Positions 1 through 11,300 of a stretch of DNA of 41,137 nt are shown in pieces. The notes under the pieces are model-generated. The model saw only the letters and a list, made by a program, of their open reading frames with translations, was not told the DNA's origin and did no database searches. Each line of letters opens with the position of its first letter. Position 1 is the first letter of the stretch. The stretch comes from an uncultured Cytophagales bacterium (lineage in GTDB: Bacteria; Bacteroidota; Bacteroidia; Cytophagales; UBA9547), in the NCBI GenBank assembly GCA_945957555.1, contig CAMFLX010000024.1:1-41137 (forward strand), in the 5' to 3' direction. The position numbers and the translations under genes are program-made.

Positions 1-51
1 GTATTGATTCATGAATTGAGAGGATTGGCCCTTGAAATCACTTTAGACTAA
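1..51 (+). CDS. rpoB: RNA polymerase beta subunit, C-terminal end (partial)
   Basis: Only the last 16 codons and the TAA stop are in the window. They read VLIHELRGLALEITLD, which fits the RpoB C-terminus: the 'L.kElrgLgl.i.l' end that packs against the RpoC N-terminus. rpoC follows 71 bases later in the same direction, which is the near-universal rpoBC arrangement. The rest of the gene lies upstream of the window. Confidence 0.93.
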   Translation, partial: VLIHELRGLALEITLD

Positions 52-59
52 ATTTTTCA

Positions 60-84
60 GGTAGGACATTAAAAGTGTCCTACC
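60..84 (+). promoter_or_regulatory. Hairpin in the rpoB-rpoC gap
   Basis: The arms GGTAGGACATT (60-70) and AGTGTCCTACC (74-84) pair over 11 positions (one G-U) around a 3-base AAA loop. The tail after it is only CTTCTTTC, so it is a poor intrinsic terminator. Read-through into rpoC is expected. A partial attenuator, an RNase processing site or an mRNA-stability stem are all possible. The structure is directly visible; its role is inferred. Confidence 0.6.
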
Positions 85-122
85 CTTCTTTCATTAATAA
101 AGACATAAAACTCAATTAAGAA

Positions 123-3100
123 ATGTCATTTAGAAAAAACAAAAAAATCAATCAAGACTTCACTAGGATAACCATTAGTTTGGCTTCTCCTGAATCTATC
201 TTGGATTCGTCATTTGGTGAGGTTACTCAGCCGGAAACGATCAATTATAGAACTTACAAGCCTGAGATGGGAGGTTTGTTCTGTGAAAGGATTTTCGGTC
301 CTGTTAAAGATTGGGAATGTCATTGCGGCAAGTACAAAAGAATTAGATATAAAGGTATCATCTGCGACAGATGTGGTGTTGAAGTTACTGAAAAGAAGGT
401 TCGTAGGGAAAGAATGGGGCACATTGAACTCGTAGTTCCTGTGGCTCACATTTGGTATTTCAGGTCATTGCCGAACAAGATTGGTTATTTGTTAGGACTG
501 CCTACCAAAAAGCTTGATCAGATCATTTATTATGAAAGATATGTGGTTATTCAACCAGGTATCAAAGCAGAGGATCAAGTAAGACAAAATGATTTCTTGA
601 CTGAGGATGAATATTTGGATATTTTAGACAAGTTGCCTAGAGAGAATCAATTGTTGGATGATTCTGATCCAAATAAATTTATAGCGAAAATGGGTGCTGA
701 TGCTTTGGAGATGCTTTTGTCAAGAACAAACCTTGATGAATTGTCATACCAACTTCGTCACTCTGCGGCTAATGATACATCACAGCAGAAAAAACAAGAT
801 GCTTTAAAGCGTTTGAAAGTTGTTGAGGCATTCCGTGATGCACAAACTCGTGTGGAGAATAAACCAGAGTGGATGGTCATCAAAATGGTGCCAGTTATTC
901 CTCCTGAATTGAGACCTCTAGTTCCATTGGATGGAGGTAGGTTTGCTACTTCGGATTTGAACGATTTATACAGAAGGGTGATTATTAGGAATAATCGTTT
1001 GAAGAGATTGATAGAAATCAAAGCTCCAGAGGTAATTCTCCGTAATGAGAAACGTATGCTTCAAGAAGCGGTTGATTCATTATTCGATAACTCGAGAAAA
1101 GTTAACGCAGTAAGAGCAGAAGGAAACAGGGCATTGAAATCACTTTCAGACATGTTGAAAGGTAAGCAAGGTCGTTTCCGTCAAAACTTGCTTGGTAAAC
1201 GTGTCGATTACTCTGGTCGTTCGGTTATCGTAGTAGGTCCTGAATTAAAAATGCACGAGTGTGGATTGCCAAAAGAAATGGCAGCCGAGCTATTTAAGCC
1301 ATTTATCATCAGGAAACTGATCGAAAGAGGCATCGTTAAGACTGTTAAATCTGCGAAGAAAATTGTTGACAGAAAAGATTCGGTAGTATGGGATATTCTT
1401 GAGAACGTTCTTAAAGGACACCCTATTATGCTTAACCGTGCTCCTACACTTCACAGATTAGGTATTCAGGCTTTTCAGCCAAGACTTATAGAAGGTAAAG
1501 CAATTCAATTGCACCCTTTAACTTGTACCGCGTTTAACGCCGATTTTGATGGTGATCAAATGGCGGTACACGTACCACTAGGTCATGAGGCTATTTTGGA
1601 GGCTTCGGTTTTAATGTTGGCATCTCATAACATCTTGAACCCTGCGAATGGTGCCCCAATTACTGTACCATCTCAGGACATGGTTCTTGGTCTCTACTAT
1701 GTGACCAAAGGACGTAAGAGTACACCTGAAGTGCCAGTTCCAGGAGAAGGCATGATTTTCTATGGTGCAGAAGAGGTTGTTATTGCTATCAATGAAGGTA
1801 AAATTTCAAAGCATGCTCATATTAAGGTTAAAACCATAATTAAAGAGAATGGTGAACTTGTTGAGAAGATCATAGAAACGGTAGCAGGACGTGTTCTATT
1901 TAACCAATTTATCCCATTGGAAGTTGGCTATGTAGATGAACTTTTGACTAAAAAGAAATTGCAACAGATTATTGCAAGAGTTTACAAGGAAGCTGGACAA
2001 GCTAAAACTGCTAAATTCTTGGATGATATTAAGGAACTGGGATTCCAAATGGCTTATAAGGGTGGGTTGTCCATTGGTCTTTCTGATATCATGATTCCTG
2101 AAAATAAAGAAACCCTAGTTGCACAAGCAAATCAAGATGTGGACGCAGTTTGGTCTAACTATTTGATGGGTCTTATTACTGATAATGAGCGTTATAACCA
2201 AGTTATCGATATCTGGACTCGTGTGAATTCTAAAATCACTGAGACATTGATGACTAAACTGGAGAACGATCAACAAGGATTCAACTCTATTTACATGATG
2301 ATGCACTCTGGTGCTCGTGGTTCTAGAGAGCAGATTCGTCAGTTGGGTGGGATGAGAGGTTTGATGGCAAAACCACAGAAAAACCTTCAGGGCTCTGTAG
2401 GTGAGATCATAGAAAACCCAATCCTTTCGAATTTCCGTGAAGGTCTTGACGTACTAGAATACTTTATTTCGACACACGGAGCAAGAAAAGGTCTAGCAGA
2501 TACGGCTTTGAAAACAGCAGATGCGGGTTATTTGACTCGTCGTTTGGTGGACGTAGCTCAAGATGTAATCATTAACGAAGCAGATTGTGGTACATTAAGA
2601 GGTATTCAGGTTTCTGCACTAAAAGATAATGAAGATATTGTAGAACCATTGTCAGATAGAATTTTGGGTCGTGTATCTGTACATGATGTACATGATCCAT
2701 TAACTAATGAATTGTTGTTGGAGAGTGGTACTGAAATCACTGAAGAAATAGCTAAGAGAATCGACGCTACAAGTATTGAAACGGTGGAGATCAGATCGGT
2801 ACTTACTTGTGAGACAAAAAGAGGAGTATGTGCAAAATGTTACGGTCGTAACTTGGCTAGAGCTAAAATGGTTCAGCCAGGTGAAGCGGTAGGTGTAATT
2901 GCAGCTCAGTCAATTGGTGAACCAGGAACGCAGCTTACATTACGTACATTCCACGTAGGTGGTACAGCATCTAACATTGCTGTTGATGCATCTATCAAAG
3001 CGAAATTTGAAGGTTTTATTCAATTTGAAGAAATCAGAACAGTAATCACTACTGGAACCGAAGGAGAAAAACTTACTATTGTTTCTGGACGTTCTGGAGA

Positions 3101-4433
3101 GATTAAGATTGTGGATAAGGATGGTAAAATATTGATCAGTAACCACGTACCTTACGGTTCTTATCTAAAAGTAAAGGAAGGACAAAAAGTAGTAAAAGGT
3201 GACGAGATCTGTTTCTGGGATCCTTATAACGCAGTTATCTTGGCAGATTTTGATTCTACCGTTCTTTTTGAGTCAATCGAAGATGGTATGACTTACAAAG
3301 ATGAGTTCGATGAGCAAACTGGGCACAGAGAGAAGGTAATCATCGAGAGCAAAGACAAATCGAAGAACCCTGCTATTATACTTTCAAGTACGAAAGGTGA
3401 AGCGAAAACTTATAACTTACCAATCGGGGCTCACTTGGTTGTTGAGGACAACGATAAGATTAAAGCTGGCCAGATCTTGGCTAAGATTCCTAGGATGGTT
3501 GGTAAAACCAACGATATCACGGGTGGTCTTCCAAGGGTAACGGAATTGTTTGAAGCAAGGAATCCTTCAAACCCTGCAGTTGTAACCGAAATTGATGGAG
3601 TCGTAAGTTACGGTGGCATCAAGAGGGGTAACAGAGAGATCTTCATCGAGTCAAGAGATGGCGTGAAAAAGAAGTATATGGTACCTCTTTCGAAATTCAT
3701 CCTTGTACAAGATAATGACTTTATCAAAGCTGGTATGGCTCTTACAGACGGAGCTATTACGCCAAACGATATTCTATCGATCAAAGGACCTACCGCGGTT
3801 CAGGAGTACTTAGTAAATGAGATTCAGGAAGTTTATCGTTTGCAAGGTGTGAAAATTAACGATAAGCACATTGAGGTCATCGTACGTCAAATGATGCAGA
3901 AAGTTGAGATTATCGAACCAGGTGACACTAACTTTATGACAGGACAGGTGGTGGATAAATTCTCTTTCAGGGAAGAAAACGATAGTATCTTGGACAAAAA
4001 GGTGGTTTTAGACTCTGGAGATTCTAATATCTTAAAGCCTGGTCAGATCATTTCTGCAAGAAGACTCAGAGACGAGAATTCTAACTTGAAAAGAAAGGAT
4101 ATGAAGTTGGTTGAGGTAAGAGACGCAGAAGCTGCAGTATCAAGACCTACGTTACAAGGTATTACTCAAGCATCTTTAGGTACAGAAAGCTTTATTTCCG
4201 CGGCTTCTTTCCAAGAAACAACTAAAGTATTGAGTGAAGCAGCAGTTCGTGGAAAAGCTGATTACTTACTAGGGTTGAAGGAAAACGTAATCGTCGGACA
4301 CTTAATTCCTGCTGGTACAGGGTTGAGACAATACGGTGATATCATTGTGGGTTCACAAGAGGAATATGATGCAGCCATTGCTTCAAAGGAATCTTTCAGG
4401 GAATCAGCAAGGAAAAGAGAGTTCCAAAGTTAA
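123..4433 (+). CDS. rpoC: DNA-directed RNA polymerase subunit beta'
   Basis: This is the 1436-residue beta' subunit, which carries the catalytic magnesium of RNA polymerase. The first zinc-binding site is C66, C68, C81 and C84. The catalytic motif NADFDGDQM places the metal-binding aspartates at D474, D476 and D478. The second zinc site is C822, C896, C903 and C906. The trigger-loop/bridge-helix region is visible as [20 protein letters not shown], just after the last cysteine. The C-terminal part carries the repeated hammerhead-like inserts typical of Bacteroidota, and the length fits that phylum. The ATG at 123 begins MSFRKNKK, as in relatives. It follows rpoB after 71 bases and a hairpin, and is presumably co-transcribed with it. 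Confidence 0.99.
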   Translation: MSFRKNKKINQDFTRITISLASPESILDSSFGEVTQPETINYRTYKPEMGGLFCERIFGPVKDWECHCGKYKRIRYKGIICDRCGVEVTEKKVRRERMGHIELVVPVAHIWYFRSLPNKIGYLLGLPTKKLDQIIYYERYVVIQPGIKAEDQVRQNDFLTEDEYLDILDKLPRENQLLDDSDPNKFIAKMGADALEMLLSRTNLDELSYQLRHSAANDTSQQKKQDALKRLKVVEAFRDAQTRVENKPEWMVIKMVPVIPPELRPLVPLDGGRFATSDLNDLYRRVIIRNNRLKRLIEIKAPEVILRNEKRMLQEAVDSLFDNSRKVNAVRAEGNRALKSLSDMLKGKQGRFRQNLLGKRVDYSGRSVIVVGPELKMHECGLPKEMAAELFKPFIIRKLIERGIVKTVKSAKKIVDRKDSVVWDILENVLKGHPIMLNRAPTLHRLGIQAFQPRLIEGKAIQLHPLTCTAFNADFDGDQMAVHVPLGHEAILEASVLMLASHNILNPANGAPITVPSQDMVLGLYYVTKGRKSTPEVPVPGEGMIFYGAEEVVIAINEGKISKHAHIKVKTIIKENGELVEKIIETVAGRVLFNQFIPLEVGYVDELLTKKKLQQIIARVYKEAGQAKTAKFLDDIKELGFQMAYKGGLSIGLSDIMIPENKETLVAQANQDVDAVWSNYLMGLITDNERYNQVIDIWTRVNSKITETLMTKLENDQQGFNSIYMMMHSGARGSREQIRQLGGMRGLMAKPQKNLQGSVGEIIENPILSNFREGLDVLEYFISTHGARKGLADTALKTADAGYLTRRLVDVAQDVIINEADCGTLRGIQVSALKDNEDIVEPLSDRILGRVSVHDVHDPLTNELLLESGTEITEEIAKRIDATSIETVEIRSVLTCETKRGVCAKCYGRNLARAKMVQPGEAVGVIAAQSIGEPGTQLTLRTFHVGGTASNIAVDASIKAKFEGFIQFEEIRTVITTGTEGEKLTIVSGRSGEIKIVDKDGKILISNHVPYGSYLKVKEGQKVVKGDEICFWDPYNAVILADFDSTVLFESIEDGMTYKDEFDEQTGHREKVIIESKDKSKNPAIILSSTKGEAKTYNLPIGAHLVVEDNDKIKAGQILAKIPRMVGKTNDITGGLPRVTELFEARNPSNPAVVTEIDGVVSYGGIKRGNREIFIESRDGVKKKYMVPLSKFILVQDNDFIKAGMALTDGAITPNDILSIKGPTAVQEYLVNEIQEVYRLQGVKINDKHIEVIVRQMMQKVEIIEPGDTNFMTGQVVDKFSFREENDSILDKKVVLDSGDSNILKPGQIISARRLRDENSNLKRKDMKLVEVRDAEAAVSRPTLQGITQASLGTESFISAASFQETTKVLSEAAVRGKADYLLGLKENVIVGHLIPAGTGLRQYGDIIVGSQEEYDAAIASKESFRESARKREFQS

Positions 4434-4442
4434 TATTTAATA

Positions 4443-4476
4443 ATTAGTCGTTCTGCCATGAAGCAGAGCGACTAAT
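4443..4476 (+). terminator. Hairpin between rpoC and the DUF3467 gene
   Basis: Thirteen-base arms (4443-4455 and 4464-4476, one G-U pair) enclose an 8-base loop and are followed by CTTTTATA. The T-run has only four bases, and the next ATG is 10 bases after the stem. It could be a weak terminator or attenuator that lowers expression of the DUF3467 gene relative to rpoC, or a processing stem. Confidence 0.6.
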
Positions 4477-4486
4477 CTTTTATACT

Positions 4487-4804
4487 ATGGCAGAGAATAA
4501 AGTGGATCAAAATCAAATCAACATTGAGTTGAGCGAGGAAATTGCGGAGGGCATTTATGCTAATTTAGCAATGATCTCTCATTCGAATACTGAGTTTGTA
4601 ATTGATTTTATTAGAATGATGCCTGGGGTACCTAAGGCTAAAGTAAAATCTAGGATAGTAATTACTCCAGAGCACGCAAAAAGGTTTTTGTCAGCACTGA
4701 AAGACAATATTAAAAAATTCGAGGAGAATTTTGGGGAAATTAATTCTATGGACGATTTTCCTAATTTCCCAATGAATTTTGGTGGTCCAGTTGGCGAAGC
4801 ATAA
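4487..4804 (+). CDS. DUF3467 family protein
   Basis: A 105-residue acidic, soluble protein with no signal peptide. The pattern 'ELSEEIAEGIYANLAMISHS..EFVIDF...MPG.PKAKVKSRIVITPEHAKRFL.AL..N' is the DUF3467 signature. Its biochemical role is not established. The position directly downstream of rpoC is a familiar one in Bacteroidota and suggests a link to transcription, but that is guilt by association only. A hairpin separates it from rpoC, and a strong promoter for rpsL begins 15 bases after its stop. Confidence 0.88.
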   Translation: MAENKVDQNQINIELSEEIAEGIYANLAMISHSNTEFVIDFIRMMPGVPKAKVKSRIVITPEHAKRFLSALKDNIKKFEENFGEINSMDDFPNFPMNFGGPVGEA

Positions 4805-4819
4805 AAAATAAAAATAAAG

Positions 4820-4850
4820 TTTGTAATTAATAATTTATTCTCTAATTTTG
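4820..4850 (+). promoter_or_regulatory. Bacteroidota-type promoter of the rpsL operon
   Basis: TTTG at 4820-4823 and TAATTTTG at 4843-4850 are separated by 19 bases. This exactly matches the primary sigma-factor consensus of Bacteroidota (-33 TTTG, -7 TAnnTTTG). Transcription would start about 6-8 bases later, leaving a leader of roughly 30 bases before the rpsL ATG. Confidence 0.85.
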
Positions 4851-4888
4851 CAGTCCCAAAATTGGAAGAATACTAAACGCATTAATAA

Positions 4889-5317
4889 ATGCCTACTATA
4901 CAGCAATTAGTAAGAAAAGGAAGAGAGAAGTTAACTTTTAAGTCGAAATCTCCGGCACTCGATTCGAGTCCGCAAAAACGTGGTGTATGTACTAGGGTAT
5001 ATACTACTACTCCAAAGAAGCCAAACTCTGCCTTGAGAAAGGTGGCAAGGGTTCGTTTGTCGAACAGTAAAGAAGTGAACGCCTATATCCCAGGAGAAGG
5101 CCATAACTTGCAAGAACACTCAATCGTTTTGATTAGAGGTGGTAGGGTGAAAGATCTTCCAGGTGTGCGTTATCACATCGTACGTGGTGCTCTAGATACA
5201 GCTGGAGTTAATGGTCGTAGACAAAGTCGTTCTAAATATGGTGCTAAGCGCCCTAAGCCAGGACAAGAGGCTAAAGGAGCAACAAAAGGAGCACCAGCAA
5301 AAGGTAAAAAGAAATAA
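4889..5317 (+). CDS. rpsL: 30S ribosomal protein S12
   Basis: S12 (uS12) sits at the decoding centre of the small subunit. The signatures [20 protein letters not shown] and [13 protein letters not shown] are intact. K43 and K88, the residues changed in classical streptomycin resistance, are both wild type, and D89 (the methylthiolation site in other bacteria) is present. At 142 residues it is longer than the E. coli protein (124), because of a lysine- and alanine-rich C-terminal tail starting near residue 125. First gene of the rpsL-rpsG-fusA-rpsJ operon. Confidence 0.98.
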   Translation: MPTIQQLVRKGREKLTFKSKSPALDSSPQKRGVCTRVYTTTPKKPNSALRKVARVRLSNSKEVNAYIPGEGHNLQEHSIVLIRGGRVKDLPGVRYHIVRGALDTAGVNGRRQSRSKYGAKRPKPGQEAKGATKGAPAKGKKK

Positions 5318-5339
5318 AAATAAATCTTAGCTATAAAAA

Positions 5340-5807
5340 ATGAGAAAAGCTAAACCGAAGAAAAGATACGTTCTTCCAGATCCAAAGTTTAAAGATACAT
5401 TGGTGACAAAATTTGTAAACAGTCTAATGTACGATGGTAAAAAAAGTACTGCTTACGAGATATTCTATTCAGCTATTGAGCTTGTAGAGAAAAAGACCAG
5501 TGAAAATGGTTTAGAGATTTGGCAAAAAGGTCTTAACAATGTTATGCCGTCTGTCGAAGTTAAAAGTAGAAGGGTTGGTGGTGCGAACTTCCAAGTTCCT
5601 ACAGAAGTTAGACCTGGTAGAAAAGTAGCATTGGGTATTAAATGGATGATTCAGTATGCAAGAACCAGAGGTGATAAGACCATGGTGGAGAAACTCGCTA
5701 ATGAGATCATATCTGCATCGAAAGGTGAAGGTGCTGCTGTTAAGAAGAAAGACGATACTCACAGGATGGCTGAGGCTAACAAAGCATTCTCTCATTTTAA
5801 AATATAA
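5340..5807 (+). CDS. rpsG: 30S ribosomal protein S7
   Basis: A 155-residue uS7, the assembly primary binder of the 16S 3' major domain, lining the exit-site mRNA path. The motifs [15 protein letters not shown] near the N-terminus, '[21 protein letters not shown]' in the middle and '[16 protein letters not shown]' at the end are all present. The start lies 22 bases after the rpsL stop, and fusA starts 16 bases after this gene's stop, which supports one transcript. Confidence 0.98.
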   Translation: MRKAKPKKRYVLPDPKFKDTLVTKFVNSLMYDGKKSTAYEIFYSAIELVEKKTSENGLEIWQKGLNNVMPSVEVKSRRVGGANFQVPTEVRPGRKVALGIKWMIQYARTRGDKTMVEKLANEIISASKGEGAAVKKKDDTHRMAEANKAFSHFKI

Positions 5808-5823
5808 TTAAGAAGACATTATA

Positions 5824-7926
5824 ATGGCTCGCGATTTAAAATATACAAGAAATATAGGTATTGCTGCTCACATTGATGCAGGTAAAACAACAACAACTGA
5901 GCGTATCCTATATTATTCAGGTGTATCTCACAAAATAGGTGAGGTGCATGACGGAGCTGCTACCATGGACTGGATGGAGCAGGAGCAGGAAAGGGGTATT
6001 ACCATTACTTCTGCTGCAACTACAGTAACTTGGAACTACAGAAGCCAGCCTTACCATGTGAATATCATCGATACTCCTGGTCACGTTGACTTTACTGTGG
6101 AGGTAAACCGTTCATTACGTGTTCTTGATGGACTTGTATTTTTATTTAGTGCAGTTGATGGTGTTGAACCACAATCTGAGACTAACTGGCGTTTAGCTAA
6201 TAACTACAACGTTCCTCGTATTGGTTTTGTCAATAAAATGGACAGACAAGGTGCTGATTTCCTAAATGTTTGCAAGCAAGTAAAAGAAATGCTTGGAAGC
6301 TATGCAGTGCCTCTTCAAATACCAATTGGTAATGAAGACCAATTCAAAGGAGTTGTTGATCTTATAAACTTCAAGGGTATATCTTGGAATGAGCACGATA
6401 AAGGTATGACCTTTACCGAAATTCCAATCCCTGATGATGTAATGGAAGATGCATTACACTACAGAGAAAAACTTCTTGAAGCAGTAGCAGAGTATGATGA
6501 TTCTTTGATGGAAAAATTCTTCGAAGATCCAAACTCTATATCTGAAGATGAAATCTTAGTGGCTTTGAGAAAAGCGGTAATTGATATGAAAATAGTTCCA
6601 ATGACTTGTGGATCGTCTTTCAAAAACAAAGGCGTTCAGACAATGTTGGACTATGTAATGGCTTTGTTACCATCGCCATTAGACAAAGAAAGCATTAAGG
6701 GTACGGATCCTGATTCTGGTGCAGAGGTATTAAGACAACCTTCTGAAAAGGATCCATTTGCTGCCTTGGCATTCAAAATCGCAACAGATCCATACGTTGG
6801 TAGACTGTGTTTCGTAAGAGCTTACTCAGGAGTATTAGAGTCTGGTTCTTATGTATTCAATACACGTTCTGGCAACAAAGAAAGGATATCTCGTATCTTC
6901 CAAATGCATGCTAACAAGCAAAATTTGATCGAGAGATTATCTGCTGGTGATATTGCTGCGGTTGTAGGTTTTAAGGATATCAAAACTGGTGATACACTTT
7001 GCGATGAGAAATCAAAAATCGTCCTTGAGTCAATGGTATTCCCTGATCCAGTTATCGGGTATGCAATTGAGCCTAAGAAACAAGCTGATATTGATAAATT
7101 CTCAAATGCGATCACTAAATTAATAGAGGAAGATCCAACACTCAAAGTAGAGACTGATCAAGAGACAGGTCAAACTGTATTGAGAGGTATGGGTGAGCTT
7201 CACTTAGAGATCATCATCGATCGTATGAAGCGTGAGTTTGGTGTGGAAATCAACCAAGGTGCTCCTCAAGTTGCTTACAGAGAGAGATTTACTAAGAAAG
7301 TTGAGCACAGAGAAGTTTACAAAAAACAAACTGGTGGTCGTGGTAAATTTGCAGATATCGTATTCGAATTAAGCCCTGCAGATGAAGGTCATACAGGTCT
7401 ACAGTTTGTAAACGAGATCGTAGGTGGTGTGATTCCAAGAGAATTTATTCCTGCTATTGAAAAAGGCTTCAAAGAATGTTTAAATAACGGTAGCTTGGCT
7501 GGTTTCCCAGTTACAGACTTTAAAGTTAGATTATTCCACGGTTCATTCCACGATGTCGATTCTGATGCTTTATCATTCGAATTGGCAGCTAAAATGGGTT
7601 TCAAAGAAGCGGGTAAGCTTGCAGGACCAGTTTTGTTGGAGCCTATCATGAACGTTGAAGTAGTAACTCCAGAAGAATATACAGGTCCAATTACAGGTGA
7701 CTTGAACCGCAGAAGAGGTTTGATGAAAGGTATGGATGCAAAAATTGGTGGACAGATTATCAAAGCTGATGTGGCATTGTCTGAATTGTTCGGATATATC
7801 ACTGATTTGAGAACCATATCATCAGGTAGAGCTTCCGCTTCATTAACTTTCTCTCACTATGAGCAAGTACCAAACAACATTGCGGATGCTGTGGTTGCTA
7901 AAATTAAAGGAGCTGTTAAGGCATAA
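5824..7926 (+). CDS. fusA: Elongation factor G
   Basis: A 700-residue translocase GTPase. The P-loop is AHIDAGKT (residues 15-22), switch II is DTPGH (83-87) and the base-recognition motif is NKMD (137-140). These are followed by domain II, and later by the domain III motif MGELHLEI and the domain IV loop region with GGRGKFAD. The length is standard for EF-G. It sits between rpsG and rpsJ as in the Bacteroidota str operon; no tuf gene follows it. Bacteroidota often carry a second EF-G-like gene elsewhere, but the operon position marks this one as the housekeeping copy. Confidence 0.98.
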   Translation: MARDLKYTRNIGIAAHIDAGKTTTTERILYYSGVSHKIGEVHDGAATMDWMEQEQERGITITSAATTVTWNYRSQPYHVNIIDTPGHVDFTVEVNRSLRVLDGLVFLFSAVDGVEPQSETNWRLANNYNVPRIGFVNKMDRQGADFLNVCKQVKEMLGSYAVPLQIPIGNEDQFKGVVDLINFKGISWNEHDKGMTFTEIPIPDDVMEDALHYREKLLEAVAEYDDSLMEKFFEDPNSISEDEILVALRKAVIDMKIVPMTCGSSFKNKGVQTMLDYVMALLPSPLDKESIKGTDPDSGAEVLRQPSEKDPFAALAFKIATDPYVGRLCFVRAYSGVLESGSYVFNTRSGNKERISRIFQMHANKQNLIERLSAGDIAAVVGFKDIKTGDTLCDEKSKIVLESMVFPDPVIGYAIEPKKQADIDKFSNAITKLIEEDPTLKVETDQETGQTVLRGMGELHLEIIIDRMKREFGVEINQGAPQVAYRERFTKKVEHREVYKKQTGGRGKFADIVFELSPADEGHTGLQFVNEIVGGVIPREFIPAIEKGFKECLNNGSLAGFPVTDFKVRLFHGSFHDVDSDALSFELAAKMGFKEAGKLAGPVLLEPIMNVEVVTPEEYTGPITGDLNRRRGLMKGMDAKIGGQIIKADVALSELFGYITDLRTISSGRASASLTFSHYEQVPNNIADAVVAKIKGAVKA

Positions 7927-7937
7927 TTACTAAGAAA

Positions 7938-8243
7938 ATGAATCAGAAAATAAGAATAAAATTAAAATCATACGATCACAATCTGGTTGATAAATCTTCT
8001 GAGAAGATTGTGAGAGCAGTAAAGGCTACTGGAGCCATCGTTAATGGTCCGATTCCTTTGCCAACTGAGAAGCAAAAATATACAGTGTTGCGTTCACCGC
8101 ACGTGAATAAAAAAGCGAGAGAACAGTTTCAACTTTGCACTTATAAAAGATTAGTTGATATCTATTCAACTTCTTCAAAAACAGTTGATGCACTCATGAA
8201 ATTGGAGTTGCCAAGTGGTGTTGATGTTGAGATAAAAGTATAA
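7938..8243 (+). CDS. rpsJ: 30S ribosomal protein S10
   Basis: A 101-residue uS10. It begins [20 protein letters not shown] and keeps the family core '[28 protein letters not shown]' up to the conserved VEIKV end. The start is 11 bases after the fusA stop. S10 works both in 30S assembly and as the NusE partner of NusB in antitermination. Here it is the last gene of its transcript: a strong terminator begins 21 bases after its stop, instead of rplC. Confidence 0.98.
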   Translation: MNQKIRIKLKSYDHNLVDKSSEKIVRAVKATGAIVNGPIPLPTEKQKYTVLRSPHVNKKAREQFQLCTYKRLVDIYSTSSKTVDALMKLELPSGVDVEIKV

Positions 8244-8264
8244 ATGATTTAGTTTCAATCATAT

Positions 8265-8294
8265 AAAGGTCATCGTGAGATGACCTTTTTTTTT
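8265..8294 (+). terminator. Rho-independent terminator after rpsJ
   Basis: Perfect 10-bp stem AAAGGTCATC / GATGACCTTT with a GTGA loop (8275-8278), running directly into nine consecutive T residues (8286-8294). This is the best intrinsic terminator in the window and closes the rpsL-rpsG-fusA-rpsJ transcript. Confidence 0.93.
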
Positions 8295-8322
8295 ACTTTT
8301 ACGTATAACCAATTATTCAATC

Positions 8323-8353
8323 TTGGAATTCACTGGGAATATGAATAAATTTG
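8323..8353 (+). promoter_or_regulatory. Promoter of the T9SS cargo operon
   Basis: TTG at 8323-8325, then 20 bases, then TAAATTTG at 8346-8353, which matches the Bacteroidota -33/-7 pattern. It lies just after the rpsJ terminator and about 30 bases before the ATG at 8385, so the secreted-protein unit is probably transcribed independently of the ribosomal genes. Confidence 0.65.
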
Positions 8354-8384
8354 TTGAAATCAGCTTTGAAATTACATCATAGAT

Positions 8385-11300
8385 ATGAAGAAGTTAGTAT
8401 TTCTATTATTGAGTGTCCTACTTATTGCTAACTCATTTTCGCAGGGGTTCAAGGTAAGTATCGTTCCTAGGATAAAAAGTGACTCTCTTTACATTAGTTA
8501 TGTACTTACTTTTACGAATTTTCCCAATCCAGCACCTACATTTGGTGCTGCTCAGTTTGTTGTAAAACTAGATGAGTCATCGGTCGATATCGACAATGGA
8601 AGGATTGTAAAGGTGAGTAGATATGATGTAAGCAATCCATTGTCGGGTAATTATTATAGTGCTGCGCAGATATCTCATCCCAGTTCTAACAGAAGTGTAT
8701 ATTCCATTAAAAGAAATACCTCGAATACCCTTAGTCCTTATAATTTACAAAACGTCAACAATGATACTCTTGGTGTTATAGCCTATCCTTTAAAAAGTTG
8801 TACAAACAAATTTGATATACCATTTGATGTATCAGGTAGTTTTCAGGTTTTTATTCGTACCTGGGATCTTACTAATGATGTGTCTTCAAATGTTTCATTC
8901 GTAGATTTTAACGGTTCCGTTCCTAAAATCAAATCCCCCCTGTTTTTATCTGCAGAGAAGCTTTGCCCTGGGGTAAAGCTAAAAGTAGCTACAAACGCAA
9001 AGGGGACAGGTTATACCTTGCGTGTTACTAGAAATGGAACTTCAGTCTTAACCAAGAGCTCATCAGACGGTATATTTACCGATTTGGTAGCAGGTACGGA
9101 TTTTATTAATAATGACAAAATATCTATCACTTACAGGAACACCATTCCATGTCCTGACACTACAGTAACTAAATCCATAGCTGTAGGCACTTGTTGTGAT
9201 TCGAGTTTTAACAATGTTACTGATACATACTGCGTAGCTGGTTTTAGTAGGAAATTAATCCCTAATACTCCTGGAGGAACTTTTTCGGGGCCAGGTGTTT
9301 CTTATAGTGCACTTATTAATTCTTGGGTATTTAATCCGAAATTGGCGGGTGCCGGTACTCATGTGATCGAGTACAAAACTCCAATACTTACAAACGGTTC
9401 TTGTAAAGGGCAGATTTCTGCACAAACTTTGATAGTGGATCCTGTTCCTTGTAAAGCTAGTGTCAGTAACGTACTTTCAAAGTTAACTATACCAAAGCCT
9501 AACGGGATTTACACCAATTGCCAAGGTGAGATATTTGTTTCTTCATCTGAAAATCGCGTTATTTTTAAGATTGATACTTTTGGTGTTAAGTCTGTATACG
9601 CTGGAGACACCATCCTGCCTTTGACAGCTAAGGATGGTAATATTTATGATCCTGTGGTATTGAACAGACCAGGCTTTTGTCAACCCATAGGCGTTGTTGG
9701 TAATAGTCTTGGCGATCTCTTTGTTGCTGATGGAGGTACCCAGTCTATTATCATGATACAGAAATCTGGAATTGTTAAAACAATCGGAGGAGTACTACGC
9801 AATTTGCCAGTAACTTGTGGTTCTAGTAATAGTGCTACCGTTTATGGCAATTTAGGTGTTTCTCGATTTAATTATGTATTTGGTGTTGCACTGAACATCA
9901 CAGAGGATACTCTTTATGTTTCTGAAGTGGGTGGAAATAGAATAAGTGGTATTGAATTAAAATCAGGTAATTATAAATCTTTTTTGGTCGCAGGAGGGAA
10001 TACCTCTACAGTTCCGGTGAATGGTCCCACGGCTTCTGCAACTTTTAAGTCTCCTCAACATATTTCAGTATCGGGTAATTATTTGTATGTTGCTGACAAC
10101 GGCAATAACATGGTACGTAGAATTGATTTGAAGGCTGGTAAAGTAATTACATTAGCGGGTAAAGTCAGAAAAGTTTCGGATCCTGCTTCGCTTATAAATG
10201 TTGATACATCTCTAGCAATTCTCTATAGGCCAAGTGCTGCTGTGGCTGATTGTGATGGTAACGTGTATGTTGTAGAACCGACAAACAATTGGATACTCAG
10301 AGTAAATCAGCTTACTAATACAATGACAGTCACTCGATTTGCTGGTGATCCTACTGGTGCCGCAGGAAGTACTAATGAAACATTTGATGAGCCCCAAGCC
10401 ATATCACTTTATACGAAAGGTTTTATTGATGTGGCTGACTATAGAAATGATAGGATTGTACGTATTGCAGTAGATGATTGGGCTGATAAGGCTTTTAAAA
10501 GACTAGATTCTGTATATTGTTTAAATGGTATAAAAGATACGATAGAACCTATTCAGTGTGCAGGTAAGATATTTTGCAGTGACAAAGCTGTTCTGGATTC
10601 GATAATGGTATCTGGGGTGAAAAAATATGTTTTTAATCCTGTAAAAGCTGGCACTTTTACAGTTTATTGTACCTATAGGTCTGGGCAGTGTAGTCAAACA
10701 TTGTTTAAAGTGGTTAAAGTCGTGGACGGGTTAAAACCTAATCTGGGCAATGATCTTAGTTTTTGTGATCAGAACTTAAAGATTAATGTAAAAAATGGGC
10801 CGTTTAAGTTATTTACCTGGAATAGGGACAATGTTGCGGTAGCGGTTCCTAACACGCAGGACTATATTAACGTTAATCAAATGACTGGTTCAATCTCTGA
10901 TATAACGGTGCAGACCGTTGATATGAGTGGGTGTATTAAGAAGGATACGCTGAGATTGTCGAGGGCCTCCAGTACTTATCCTAATATCACTATTCAAAAT
11001 TTGGATGTGTATGATACCATTTGTGCGGGCAAAACAGCTAGGCTCTTAGCGATATTCTCTCCAGCAGGAGATGCGGTAAAGTACCTAAAGTCATGGAATA
11101 CCAATAATCCTGCAGATACCACGACTCAATTGACTGCTAATGCATCTTATAAATATGTGTTTACGATTGCTGACAAAAACTCTCCTACCTGCACCAAATC
11201 TTTTGAAAAGAATATCATCATAAAGGATGCTCCTCAAGGTTGTTATTCACTTACCAATAACGTTACTGGTAATGAGATCGATATTGATCGGTATACTGTA

